Source: CAYUST01 sp041908765
Lineage (GTDB): Bacteria; Patescibacteriota; Gracilibacteria; Absconditabacterales; Absconditicoccaceae
Direction of reading: 5' to 3'
NCBI GenBank assembly: GCA_041908765.1
Contig: JAYREU010000074.1
Coordinates: 1-6,312 of the forward strand
Length of the DNA: 6,312 bases
The position numbers and the translations under genes were made by a program. Below are positions 1 to 6,312 of this stretch, piece by piece. The notes under the pieces are model-generated. The model was not told the DNA's origin and searched no databases. It was given only the letters and a program-made list of their open reading frames with translations. Each line of letters begins with the position of its first letter. The first letter of the stretch is position 1.

Positions 1-176
1 AAACAATAAGAATCATTAACCGCAAACCTAGAAAATCATTACATTATTTGTGTGCCTATGAAGCATTTTATGAAGTTTCTCTCAACCTATAACTATCAGT
101 TTCTTTTTGGACTAGAATTCAGCAATATATCTATGAAGCTTAAATCAATGTTAAGAGAAGATGTCAAATAAATAAC
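1..176. other. Left-edge intergenic region, no supported gene
   Basis: This AT-rich stretch lies downstream of the sigma-factor gene. With TGA read as glycine, neither strand holds a convincing gene. The only notable frame is a 37-codon one on the plus strand at 58-171, starting ATG and ending TAA, with no Shine-Dalgarno sequence and no recognisable motif. No clear hairpin with a T-run follows the sigma-factor stop codon. A minus-strand ATG at position 16 opens a frame that runs off the left edge, but five codons are too few to call a gene. Confidence 0.6.
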
Positions 177-755
177 TTACCAAGCATAGGTCTCTCACTC
201 AATAGAACAGTGCGTTTTGATTTTTTTACATACCATGGAAAGCGTGCTACTTACTGTCTTTTCGTCGATTTCATATAGCTGTGCTATTTCCTTGTTGGTA
301 AGTTCTTCTATATATCTGAGAGAGAAAATAGATCATTGCTTCTCTCACAGAGTCTGTACAAAGGCAAGTATTTTTTGGTAGTTTGTTTGATTCGTGAGGA
401 GTTGGAGCATATCTCCTTCATAGGATGGTTCGTGTGTGTTGTCTCGAGACGTCTCTGGGGTCTGATATATTTGACGCCAATGATCAGCAAGTTTATGCTT
501 AGCTATGCCTAGCACCCAGGTAGTGAATTTCTGTTCTTTGGTGGTGTCATACTTCTTGATCTGAAGAGCTACAGCCATGCATGTCTCTGAAACGATATCT
601 TCTGCATCTTGTTCGTTAACTACATGCCGTTTCACAAAGCGATACACAACACCAACAAATCTATCATACAAACGAGCAAAGTCGTGATGATTGGTTTTTG
701 CGTTTTCTATCAAACGCTTTTCATCTATTGGCGTTGGAAATAGTCGTTCAAACAT
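177..755 (-). CDS. ECF-type RNA polymerase sigma-70 family factor
   Basis: This 192-residue protein has the two-domain build of an extracytoplasmic-function sigma factor, which directs RNA polymerase to a small set of promoters. Residues ~26-95 form region 2: FARLYDRFVGVVYRFV, then NEQDAEDIVSET (the DxED core-binding motif), then FTTWVLGIAKHKLADHWR for -10 recognition. Residues ~128-180 form region 4, a helix-turn-helix: SLRYIEELTNKEIAQLYEID, then EKTVSSTLS. Region 4 exists only if TGA is read as glycine: three in-frame TGAs lie at 347-345, 335-333 and 197-195, the first just before GEKQGSIFSLRYIEEL. With the standard code the protein would stop after region 2. The frame ends with TAA at 179-177. 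The ATG at 755 is the only start, since TAG lies two codons upstream; no Shine-Dalgarno sequence is visible. The gene follows the acidic repeat membrane protein by 63 bases, which is the reason to suspect a sigma/anti-sigma pair. The regulon cannot be inferred. Confidence 0.92.
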
Positions 756-784
756 ATGCTAGGAAAGTACCAAAATCATACTAA

Positions 785-792
785 AGTGTATA
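785..792 (-). promoter_or_regulatory. TATACACT element upstream of the sigma gene (possible -10 region)
   Basis: On the minus strand the octamer TATACACT lies 29 bases upstream of the sigma-factor ATG. The identical octamer lies 22 bases upstream of the neighbouring acidic repeat gene. A second -10-like hexamer, TATGAT, occurs at 780-775. A TTGAGT that could serve as -35 lies only 14 bases upstream of the octamer, which is short for a housekeeping promoter. The evidence is position and identity of the octamer only, so this is a weak call. Confidence 0.25.
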
Positions 793-818
793 CGGTAGGA
801 GAGATTACTCAAGTCATA

Positions 819-1709
819 TTAATCGTCGTCATCGTCACTATCATCTTCTGCGTCTTTGTTTGCTCTTTCAGCACAATCTTCTGCATCGCGTCGTTCTCCA
901 TCACAGAATATTTCGTCTTCACTTTCACGCACATCGTTATCTTGATCATCATCGCTGTCAACTTCGTCCTTATCATCTAATAGGTCTTTTAATTCATCTT
1001 CTGCGTCCTTATCCGCTCTTTCAGCACAATCTTCTGCATCGCGTCGTTCTCCATCACAGAATACTTCGTCTTCACTTTCACGCACATCGTTGCCGTGATC
1101 GTCATCTGAGTTACTGTCGTCTTGGTCATCAAAGATATCTTCTAGTTCGTCCTCTGTGTCCTTTGCATTTCTCTTTGCGCAGTCCTCTGCATCACGCCAT
1201 TCTCCGTCACAGAATACTTCGTCTTCACTTTCACGCACATCGTTGTCATTATTATTATCATCTTCATCATCATTTCACGAAAGAATTCCCAACACGAGGG
1301 AATCACACTCTTGTGATGAACGTCGTTCTCCACGGCAAAATACTTCATCTCCACTTTCACGAACATCCGCTTCCTGTGTGTCATCAATACGGGGAGAGGA
1401 AATCACCTCTACAACTGTTTTAACTGTTTCTTGCACAGCAGTCGTAGTACGTGCAAACGAATCTGGAGCGACACCTGCATACACGCCTGTACTGAGGAGA
1501 ATTGTCGAAATAACATAAGTAATGATCTTTGCATAAGTCATAGGAGGAGTGAAAAGATAGGTAAAAAATACACCAATAAGATTTTGGCTTGCATGTGTGT
1601 CATATAATGCACGATAATAGGCAACTACGCGATGCTTGAGCTCTACTACTTTGGTAGGAGGCAGGCTTGTTTTTGCTTTAGCATAGTCTGAAAATGATGT
1701 AGAATGCAT
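819..1709 (-). CDS. Single-span membrane protein with four acidic Cys-paired repeats; candidate anti-sigma/sensor
   Basis: I do not recognise this 296-residue protein as a known family. It has four parts: a soluble N-terminal segment (residues 1-~57); one hydrophobic helix at ~60-80 (AKIITYVISTILLSTGVYAG); a linker (~81-115); and a strongly acidic tail (116-296). The tail has four tandem repeats starting VRESxDE(V/I)FC, each with two cysteines nine residues apart (C125/C135, C167/C177, C218/C228, C269/C279), separated by Asp-rich linkers such as DSDDDQDND. One in-frame TGA (1277-1275, residue 145) lies between repeats 1 and 2; reading it as glycine joins what would otherwise be two fragments in the same frame. 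The stop is TAA at 821-819. I chose ATG 1709 because the longer TTG-started frame (1802) would begin inside the AT-rich hairpin; no Shine-Dalgarno sequence supports either. Topology, and a sigma factor 63 bases downstream, suggest an anti-sigma or sensor role, with the tail outside the membrane. The reading frame is solid; the role is inference. A calcium-binding or redox surface protein is an alternative. Confidence 0.8.
822..1364 (-). repeat. Four in-frame tandem repeats coding the acidic Cys-paired unit
   Basis: In coding order the units run 1364-1239 (126 bp), 1238-1086 (153 bp), 1085-933 (153 bp) and 932-822 (111 bp, truncated by the stop). Units 2 to 4 are very similar at the DNA level across the VRES...C...C part, while unit 1 is the most diverged (CRGERRSSQEC against CDGERRDAEDC). 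Differences concentrate in the Asp-rich linkers, which consist largely of GAT/GAC/GAA/AAT triplets. All length differences are multiples of three, so the frame is kept. This pattern fits unit duplication followed by slippage in the linkers. Confidence 0.93.
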
Positions 1710-1733
1710 GGGCAGACAATGAGAATAAAATAG

Positions 1734-1763
1734 TGTATATCCTAGTATTCGTAAAAAATGCAA
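1734..1763 (-). promoter_or_regulatory. Possible promoter of the acidic repeat gene
   Basis: On the minus strand a TTGCAT hexamer (1763-1758) and TATACA (1739-1734) are separated by 18 bases, and the -10 candidate ends 24 bases upstream of the chosen ATG at 1709. The -35 match is poor (3 of 6 to TTGACA) and overlaps the T-run of the AT-rich hairpin. The -10 candidate is part of the octamer TATACACT, also found upstream of the sigma gene. The call rests on spacing and the repeated octamer. Confidence 0.3.
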
Positions 1764-1789
1764 AAATACGTAAAGATTTTTTACGTATT
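1752..1789 (-). terminator. AT-rich hairpin with T-run, possible terminator of the four-helix protein gene
   Basis: The arms AATACGTAAA and TTTACGTATT pair perfectly over 10 bases (1765-1774 with 1780-1789) around a 5-base loop. On the minus strand the stem is followed by TTTGCATTTTTT. It lies 38 bases beyond the TAA of the membrane protein at 1828, the right place for an intrinsic terminator. The stem holds only two G:C pairs, so it may be a weak terminator. Because it also lies just upstream of the acidic repeat gene, it could instead be a protein-binding palindrome controlling that gene. Confidence 0.5.
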
Positions 1790-1827
1790 GCCCATTTTGC
1801 AAATAGATATATGCTGTATCAAAAAAA

Positions 1828-2247
1828 TTACACTTCTATAATCTCTGTTTGATCATCTATCAGTTTTTGTTCTCTCCCAGGAGTAACGAGTGCTTTGGAT
1901 GCGCCGAGGAAAATCATCAAGACACCTATGACTTTGAGAAGGTCTCTCAAGAAGACGGATCTCGTGGTATCATCTAGCAAATACGCATCGCTAAACATAA
2001 TAATCAGGATAGCAACGACAGGCCACATCCATCTACTGAGAGGAATGAATGCGGGGATGAAACGCGTCAAAAAAAGATAACATCACAATCCTCACGCCAC
2101 GATTAGTCACAACCACTGCATAGTTTCTCCAGAACTAGTAACTTGTGCTTGTTGCATATATAATCGTCCTGTATAGATCGCTAATGCTAATCCCAACAGA
2201 GAGACAAACCAAGGGAGTACTTTGCTTCTTATAACTTTCATTACCAT
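1828..2247 (-). CDS. Small four-helix integral membrane protein, unknown function
   Basis: This 139-residue protein matches no family I recognise. It has four hydrophobic segments: residues ~10-27 (VLPWFVSLLGLALAIYTG), ~43-60 (TMQWLGLIVAGGLGCYLFL), ~73-91 (WMWPVVAILIIMFSDAYLL) and ~102-121 (DLLKVIGVLMIFLGASKAL), and a short charged C-terminal tail ending in several acidic residues. The second helix is interrupted by three TGA codons (2109-2107, 2094-2092, 2085-2083) that read as glycine. With the standard code only the last 80 residues would be called, from a false TTG start, losing helices 1 and 2. ATG 2247 is taken as start, with ATG 2241 equally possible; neither has a clear Shine-Dalgarno sequence. 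The gene follows argS by 54 bases in the same direction and may be cotranscribed with it; an AT-rich hairpin lies just past its TAA. The continuous hydrophobic pattern across the recoded TGAs makes the gene credible; its function is open. Confidence 0.83.
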
Positions 2248-2301
2248 GACGATATTGCTACAAAGAGATAAATGAGAAATAACTTGTATACATAAAGACT
2301 A

Positions 2302-4002
2302 CTACATACGCTCAACCGCTTCTATACCTAAGATTTTGAGTGCGTTCGCCAAGACTTGTTTGGTCGTAGCCACAAGAGCACAGCGCGCATGCGTCAGCTC
2401 AGGATTGTCTGCAAGCATGACTTGTTCTGCTTGATAATAGGTATTGAAAAGATGCGCTAATTCAAGCGCGAATCTCGCAATCATATTGGGTTTGTATTCA
2501 CGCGCTGCTCTTTGGACCAGACTAGGGAAATCTGCTAGGTGAAGAAGGAGCTGTTTCTCTTGGGTAGTTTGCAAAAGATCAGGGGATCGAGTTTTTCATT
2601 CAGTTCGTCCTGCTTTGCTGAGTAGTGAACAACAACGAGCATGGGTGTACTGAATATACGGTCATGTCTCTCCGTCGAAGGAGACTGCCTGCTCTGGATC
2701 AACTATTATTTTTTTGAAGGTGTCCGGCAAGAGGAACGAAAACTTCATTGCCCCAAACGCCACAGCGCGAGCGAGACGTTCTTTTTCATCATCTGAGATA
2801 TTTCTGTTAGCAATCAACGTAGTGGCAATTTCTAATAATCTATCACGGAAGGTGTAGTAGGTAATCACATTACCATCCCTCGATGACATCTTGCCGGTAG
2901 GAAGTTCGACCATGCCATAGGCAACATGTTCGAGATGTTCTGCGCCCTCATACCCGATGAGTTCGAGTGTTTTGAAGAGTTGATTGAAATGATGAATCTG
3001 CTCGGTCGCCACGACAAAGAGTGATGCATCAAATTTGTATTCACGTTGTTTGAGATAGGCAAGTGCAAGATCCTTGGTCGAGTATAATGATGCTCCGTTG
3101 GACTTGAGCAAGACAAAGACTCATAAATTGTATTCTTCGAGATTCACAATCAATGCTCATTCACTCTCGTGAACACCTCCTTTACCAGTTGCTGCAAGTT
3201 GTTTAACCAACTCAATACCTGGCTTTTCTACTTCACTTTCGAGATACTCTCTATCGATAGCGCTTCACAATTCTGCGTTGATCGCATGCATATCTTCCAA
3301 ACATTTCGCAGCTGTTTCTTTCCACAACGGCACCAGTGTTGGATCTCCTTCTTCGAGACGTTTGTGTATCGCATGAATTTCGGCCCCAAAGCGTTCTTTG
3401 TCTTCACCGACTTTTTCGGTCGCTAATGCATAGAGTTCTCCTGCTCGCTCACTGACGTGCGTATCTGGGATAGGTGCATTTGAAAAATTGGTATAGTACC
3501 AGACCCATTTCGCCACATGTGCACCGATATCTCCCATATATGAACATCTCACCACTTTGTGTCCGGCAGTCTCGAGCAAGGTAGCAATTGCTTCGCTAAT
3601 CAATGCATTTCTGAGATGGCCAATATGAAACACTTTGTGTGTGTTGGGTTGTCGTCCTTCGACGAGCCAGGTCTGTCAGGTAGCTGCACCTTGCCCATAT
3701 TGCTGTCCTGCGTCCAACACCTCGCCTATTACCTGATTGGCCAAAAATCATGGCGCATAAAAAAAATTGATATACGGTCCTGTCGCTTCTACACGCTCTA
3801 CTCCTACCGGCAACGCCTGCATAATGTCTGCAGCGTATTGTTGAGCAAGTTGCATCGGATTCGCTTTGAGTTCTTTGGCAAAGGTGAAACACGGCAACGC
3901 GAAATCACCCTTGGTACGATCCACGGGCACCTCGAGCAATTCCTCTGCACGCAACGCGCCAAATTGCTTCAATCCATCAATGAGTTGTTCACGAAGTTGC
4001 AT
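2302..4002 (-). CDS. argS: Arginyl-tRNA synthetase
   Basis: This class I aminoacyl-tRNA synthetase charges tRNA-Arg with arginine using ATP, in the cytoplasm. The 566-residue length is usual for the family. Residues ~1-100 form the N-terminal tRNA-binding domain (MQLREQLIDGLKQFG ... GPYINFF). The catalytic domain has the HIGH signature at 126-129 (PNTHKVFHIGHLRNA) and the KMSKS-equivalent KMSSR at 371-375 (LPTGKMSSRDGNV). The GETGPYIQYTHAR motif starts at 444, and the helical DALR anticodon-binding domain covers ~460-566. Seven in-frame TGAs read as glycine at residues 85, 109, 246, 282, 294, 447 and 469; residue 447 is the G of GETGPY, and 282 is the G of ESEGALIVNL. Every catalytic signature is intact, so this is a working gene rather than a decayed one. 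It stops at TAG. ATG 4002 fits the usual N-terminus, and AGGA lies 11 bases upstream, a long but possible Shine-Dalgarno spacing. A promoter-like sequence sits in the gap to the upstream Fic gene. Confidence 0.98.
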
Positions 4003-4029
4003 CTGTTTCGAGTTCCTAAAATTACCCGC

Positions 4030-4057
4030 AGTATACGCATCAGGGAGCAGATTACAA
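4030..4057 (-). promoter_or_regulatory. Predicted argS promoter
   Basis: On the minus strand TTGTAA (4057-4052, 4 of 6 to TTGACA) and TATACT (4035-4030, 5 of 6 to TATAAT) are 16 bases apart. Transcription would start near 4023, giving a leader of about 20 bases that contains the AGGA ahead of the argS ATG. It lies in the 79-base gap between the Fic gene and argS, implying that argS can be transcribed on its own. No leader long enough for a T-box or attenuator is present. Confidence 0.5.
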
Positions 4058-4081
4058 GGTTGGGGGGATAATATTATTGGA

Positions 4082-4828
4082 TTACTCTACTGGTGTTTGG
4101 AAAAATTTGAGATAGTCTTTGTGATTCTCGTAGACTTGTCGCAAGAAGAATTGGTATCGTTGGTCGAAATGATCTCCTTGGAGTGAAGCGATGTATTCTC
4201 CTCTCACGACTCTCGGTATAATCACAGGAAAATAACCAAGATGTAACAACGCAAGGTTCATCAGAATTCTTGCAAGTCTGCCATTACCATCTGCAAACGG
4301 ATGAATTTTAACAAAATCATAATGGATATGGGCTACATCCTCAAGGGTGACAATATGTGTTCCTAGGGTTGCAAAAAAAATCTCCATCAGCTGAGGTACC
4401 TCGAGAGGTCAAGGAAGTTCGTCATCACTTCATGAAATACGAACTTGTGTCGTTCTCCGTTTACCGGTTTCTGCTTGTGGTAAAATACCTTGTAACAATA
4501 TACTATGGAGTTCGCAAATTGCAGGCGCCGTGAAAACAAATCCATTTTTCTCAAACAGATCATGAAGGAGATCCATCAGTTTACCATGATTGATCGTCTC
4601 TTGGAGTTCTACTACCGTTTTTCCTCAGATAGTCATCCCTTCTTCAAGCACCAGTTTCACTTCTTGTAACGACAAAGTATTTCCTTCAATCGCATTTGAA
4701 TGATGAATAAATCCGATACGAAACCACTCTCTCAGATTACGTAATTGCGTCTGTCCAAAAGGACGCAATGCATCGAGCATCGCTTTTTGTGTAGCAATCT
4801 TTTGGAGAAGTTCTGATACGGAAAGCAT
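4082..4828 (-). CDS. fic: Fic-domain protein (probable AMP transferase) with N-terminal inhibitory helix
   Basis: Fic proteins usually transfer AMP from ATP to a hydroxyl side chain of a target protein; some remove it or move other groups. This 248-residue protein carries the full active-site motif HPFADGNGR at 176-184 (HxFxDGNGR, catalytic H176), followed by LARILMNLAL. Its N-terminal part holds the inhibitory-helix motif (S/T)xxxE(G/N) as S44-NAI-E48-G49 in HHSNAIEGNTLSLQE, placing it in class II (inhibitory helix ahead of the Fic core in the same chain). Residues ~128-147 (VRISGSDDELPGPLEVPQL) fit the flap region that positions targets. Three TGAs read as glycine at residues 68, 133 and 140, joining what would otherwise be fragments; TIGGK around 68 matches the usual context. 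It stops with TAA. ATG 4828 is preceded directly by GTG 4831, and neither has a clear Shine-Dalgarno sequence. No antitoxin-like partner gene is adjacent, so self-inhibition is the likely control. The target is unknown. Confidence 0.96.
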
Positions 4829-4885
4829 CACGCCGGCACGGTAGAATAAAGCTAGTTAGTAATGTAAACATATACGACTCATAAG

Positions 4886-4911
4886 AAAAAACAAGTACAA
4901 TCTGCGCTTGT
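4886..4911 (-). terminator. Weak hairpin with T-run after the protease gene
   Basis: On the minus strand ACAAG (4911-4907) can pair with CTTGT (4895-4891) across an 11-base loop, followed by five more Ts. It lies about 25 bases past the TAG of the protease gene and ahead of the Fic gene. The stem is only 5 base pairs, so this may not terminate effectively. I see no better terminator in this gap and no convincing promoter for the Fic gene. Confidence 0.25.
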
Positions 4912-4934
4912 AGTTTCCCATAGCCAATAAATAC

Positions 4935-6312
4935 CTATTCTCTCAATGCATCCCTCAACACAATCAAAATGCGTAATTTATCTCGTTGTTGTTTGGTGCG
5001 GAATTGTTTCGCGTAGGTATCGAGGGCTACGAAAAGTGCCTTGCGTGTTTTGGTGCGTTCGATAGCAGATTGACGCAGGAGGATAGTTTTGATTTTTTGT
5101 GCAACGAGGGATACTTTATTCTCGGTTAACGCATCTGTTTGGAGCGCGCCTAAGATGGTGAGAAATGTATCTGCTTGTGGATGGATGCCATCAGTACTAC
5201 TTGCGAGCATTGCTTCATAAATAGCATCTGGATGAGGATCAGTATATTGTGCATAGCCGAGCGCTGCGATACCTGCGATGATCGGTGCTGCAAATGATGT
5301 TCATTCAGTGAACGCATAGACACCTGAGAGCTCTTCTGTGGTAGTTGTCGTGAGCACGTTTTCGCCGTAGGTTGCTACATCCATGCAGCGTCCGTAGTTG
5401 GATCGTGGAAGGAGTTTTCAGGTTGCTGAGGCAGCTCATACACCAATAATGTGCTGTGCTCGGAGTTCGTTGCATAGTGGCGTGAGTGGTTGAGTAGTTG
5501 TATTGACGCCTACTTTTTCCTCGCCCGTTCACATTCAGTTACCTGCTGCGATGACGATCGTGACGCCTTTGCTATGTGCATAGGTGATAGCATCTGTCAA
5601 TTCTGGAGAGAAGGTCGTGTGCTTGGAGACCAAGCTCATGTTGATGACCTGTGCGCCATTGTCCACTGCGTAGCGTACAGGCGCTGCGAGCAACTGACTC
5701 GATAAACACGTATTGCCTGCACAAACTGCGAGTGGCATAATTGCTACGTGAGGGACGATACCAGCAATACCAATCTTATTATTTGCTAACGCTCAGATCA
5801 AACCACCTACTTGGGTGCCGTGACTACCACTGGGTGGCAACAACGCATGTTGGTCATAAAAGTTGTAGCCATCTACATCATCGATATACCCGTTGTTATC
5901 ATCGTCAATATTGTTGGAGGGAATTTCATTGCCATTGGTTCGCATCTGTCCAAGCAAGTCTGGATGACTGAGATCCATACCATTATCAATCACCGCCACG
6001 ATCACTTGCTTGGTAGACTTGAGCAGTTTCCATGCTTGATCTATTCACAATCCTTGCAACCACGGTTGACGAAAACTCAGTGGATCATTGGTCGCTGCTT
6101 GCGCACGATTGGCAATATAGGTCAAGAAATTTTGGATCAATGTTTGTTGCTCAGTGGTGTTGGCAAGTTTCTTGGCTTGCATACCGTAGTCGCTGGCCTC
6201 GTCAAAATCTTGGCGTGCAGCATACAAGACAGCACGCATGTAGAGGTATGAAAATTTGGTTTCGTTATCCAAATCATAGTCTTGCGCTTGCGCGAGGAAA
6301 CTTTCTGCAGGA
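4935..6312 (-). CDS. Subtilisin-like serine protease (peptidase family S8), N-terminus missing
   Basis: The visible 458 codons run in from the right edge, so start and any signal peptide are unseen. The complete S8 catalytic set is present (numbered from the first full codon in the window): Asp109 in VIVAVIDNGMDLSHPDL, His164 in SGSHGTQVGGLI, oxyanion-hole Asn258 in VIAAGN, and nucleophile Ser339 in EGTSFAAPIIAGIAAL. Between Asp and His, IDDDNNGYIDDVDGYNF resembles the acidic, possibly Ca-binding insert of many subtilases. Residues ~1-75 look helical and TPR-like (AVLYAARQDFDEASDYGMQA). The last ~85 residues form a separate helical, Lys/Arg-rich domain (NKVSLVAQKIKTILLRQ ... LRILIVLRDALRE). 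Seven TGAs read as glycine at residues 89, 173, 259, 261, 292, 298 and 337; 337 is the G of GTS, nearly invariant in the family. It stops with TAG. S8 enzymes are mostly secreted or surface-bound, so a role in protein turnover outside the cell or host contact is plausible but not shown here. Confidence 0.96.

Noticed and set aside
58..171. A 37-codon plus-strand open frame, ATG to TAA, at the left edge.
   Set aside because: It has no Shine-Dalgarno sequence, no motif and AT-rich composition; a frame of this length is easily due to chance. It would be of interest only if conserved in relatives.
822..1364. CRISPR-like array from the regularly spaced similar blocks.
   Set aside because: The periodicity is 153 bp with no unique spacers, and the blocks are in-frame protein-coding repeats.
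756..1518. Long open frames on the plus strand opposite the acidic repeat gene.
   Set aside because: Their His/Leu/Arg- or Ser-rich composition is what the complement of Asp/Glu triplets gives. The minus frame has the coherent repeats, a membrane helix and a stop at the end of a repeat.
3559..4071. A 170-codon plus-strand open frame.
   Set aside because: It lies wholly opposite the N-terminal half and HIGH region of argS and has no recognisable domain, so it is a shadow of that gene.
4070..4079. Short palindrome ATAATATTAT between the Fic gene and argS.
   Set aside because: It has no loop, no T-run and only A/T pairs, so it is expected in AT-rich DNA and cannot be called a terminator or operator.
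177..6312. Widespread pseudogenes: each gene seems cut by internal stop codons.
   Set aside because: Every internal stop is TGA. No TAA, TAG or frameshift interrupts the genes, all catalytic motifs are intact, and TGA falls on conserved glycines. Recoding explains this; decay does not.
177..6312. UGA read as tryptophan (code 4) or as selenocysteine.
   Set aside because: TGA sites align with glycine motifs (GETGPY, GTSxAAP), TGG is used for Trp in the same genes, and up to seven TGAs per gene in unrelated families is not a selenoprotein pattern.

Overview
The window reads as a piece of a Patescibacteria/CPR genome that uses genetic code 25 (UGA = glycine), as in Absconditabacteria (SR1) and Gracilibacteria (BD1-5). 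All six recognisable genes lie on the minus strand. Read with the standard code they break into fragments; read with TGA as glycine, each becomes one uninterrupted frame ending in TAA or TAG. I count 24 in-frame TGA codons. Several fall on glycines that are nearly invariant in well-known families: GETGPY of arginyl-tRNA synthetase and GTSxAAP at the subtilisin nucleophile. TGG is used normally for tryptophan, so a UGA = Trp code does not fit. SR1 and Gracilibacteria cannot be told apart from this window.

Layout in the direction of transcription (right to left): a subtilisin-like S8 serine protease with a helical N-terminal part, entering at the right edge without its start (6312-4935); a class II-type Fic-domain protein with an intact active site and an inhibitory helix (4828-4082); complete arginyl-tRNA synthetase, argS, with a plausible promoter of its own (4002-2302); a 139-residue four-helix membrane protein of unknown function (2247-1828), followed by an AT-rich hairpin that may be a terminator; a single-span membrane protein with a long acidic tail made of four cysteine-paired repeats (1709-819); and an ECF-type sigma-70 factor (755-177). 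The left 176 bases hold no gene I can support.

The most interesting part is the last pair. The single-span protein has a short N-terminal segment, one transmembrane helix and a very acidic repeat tail, and it lies 63 bases upstream of the ECF sigma factor. That arrangement suggests a membrane-bound anti-sigma or sensor protein working with the sigma factor, with the acidic, possibly disulphide- or cation-binding repeats outside the membrane. This is inference from topology and position; I recognise no anti-sigma domain. An identical octamer, TATACACT, lies a short way upstream of both start codons and may be a shared promoter element. The remaining genes are housekeeping (argS) or general accessory functions (Fic, protease) with no clear functional tie to the pair.
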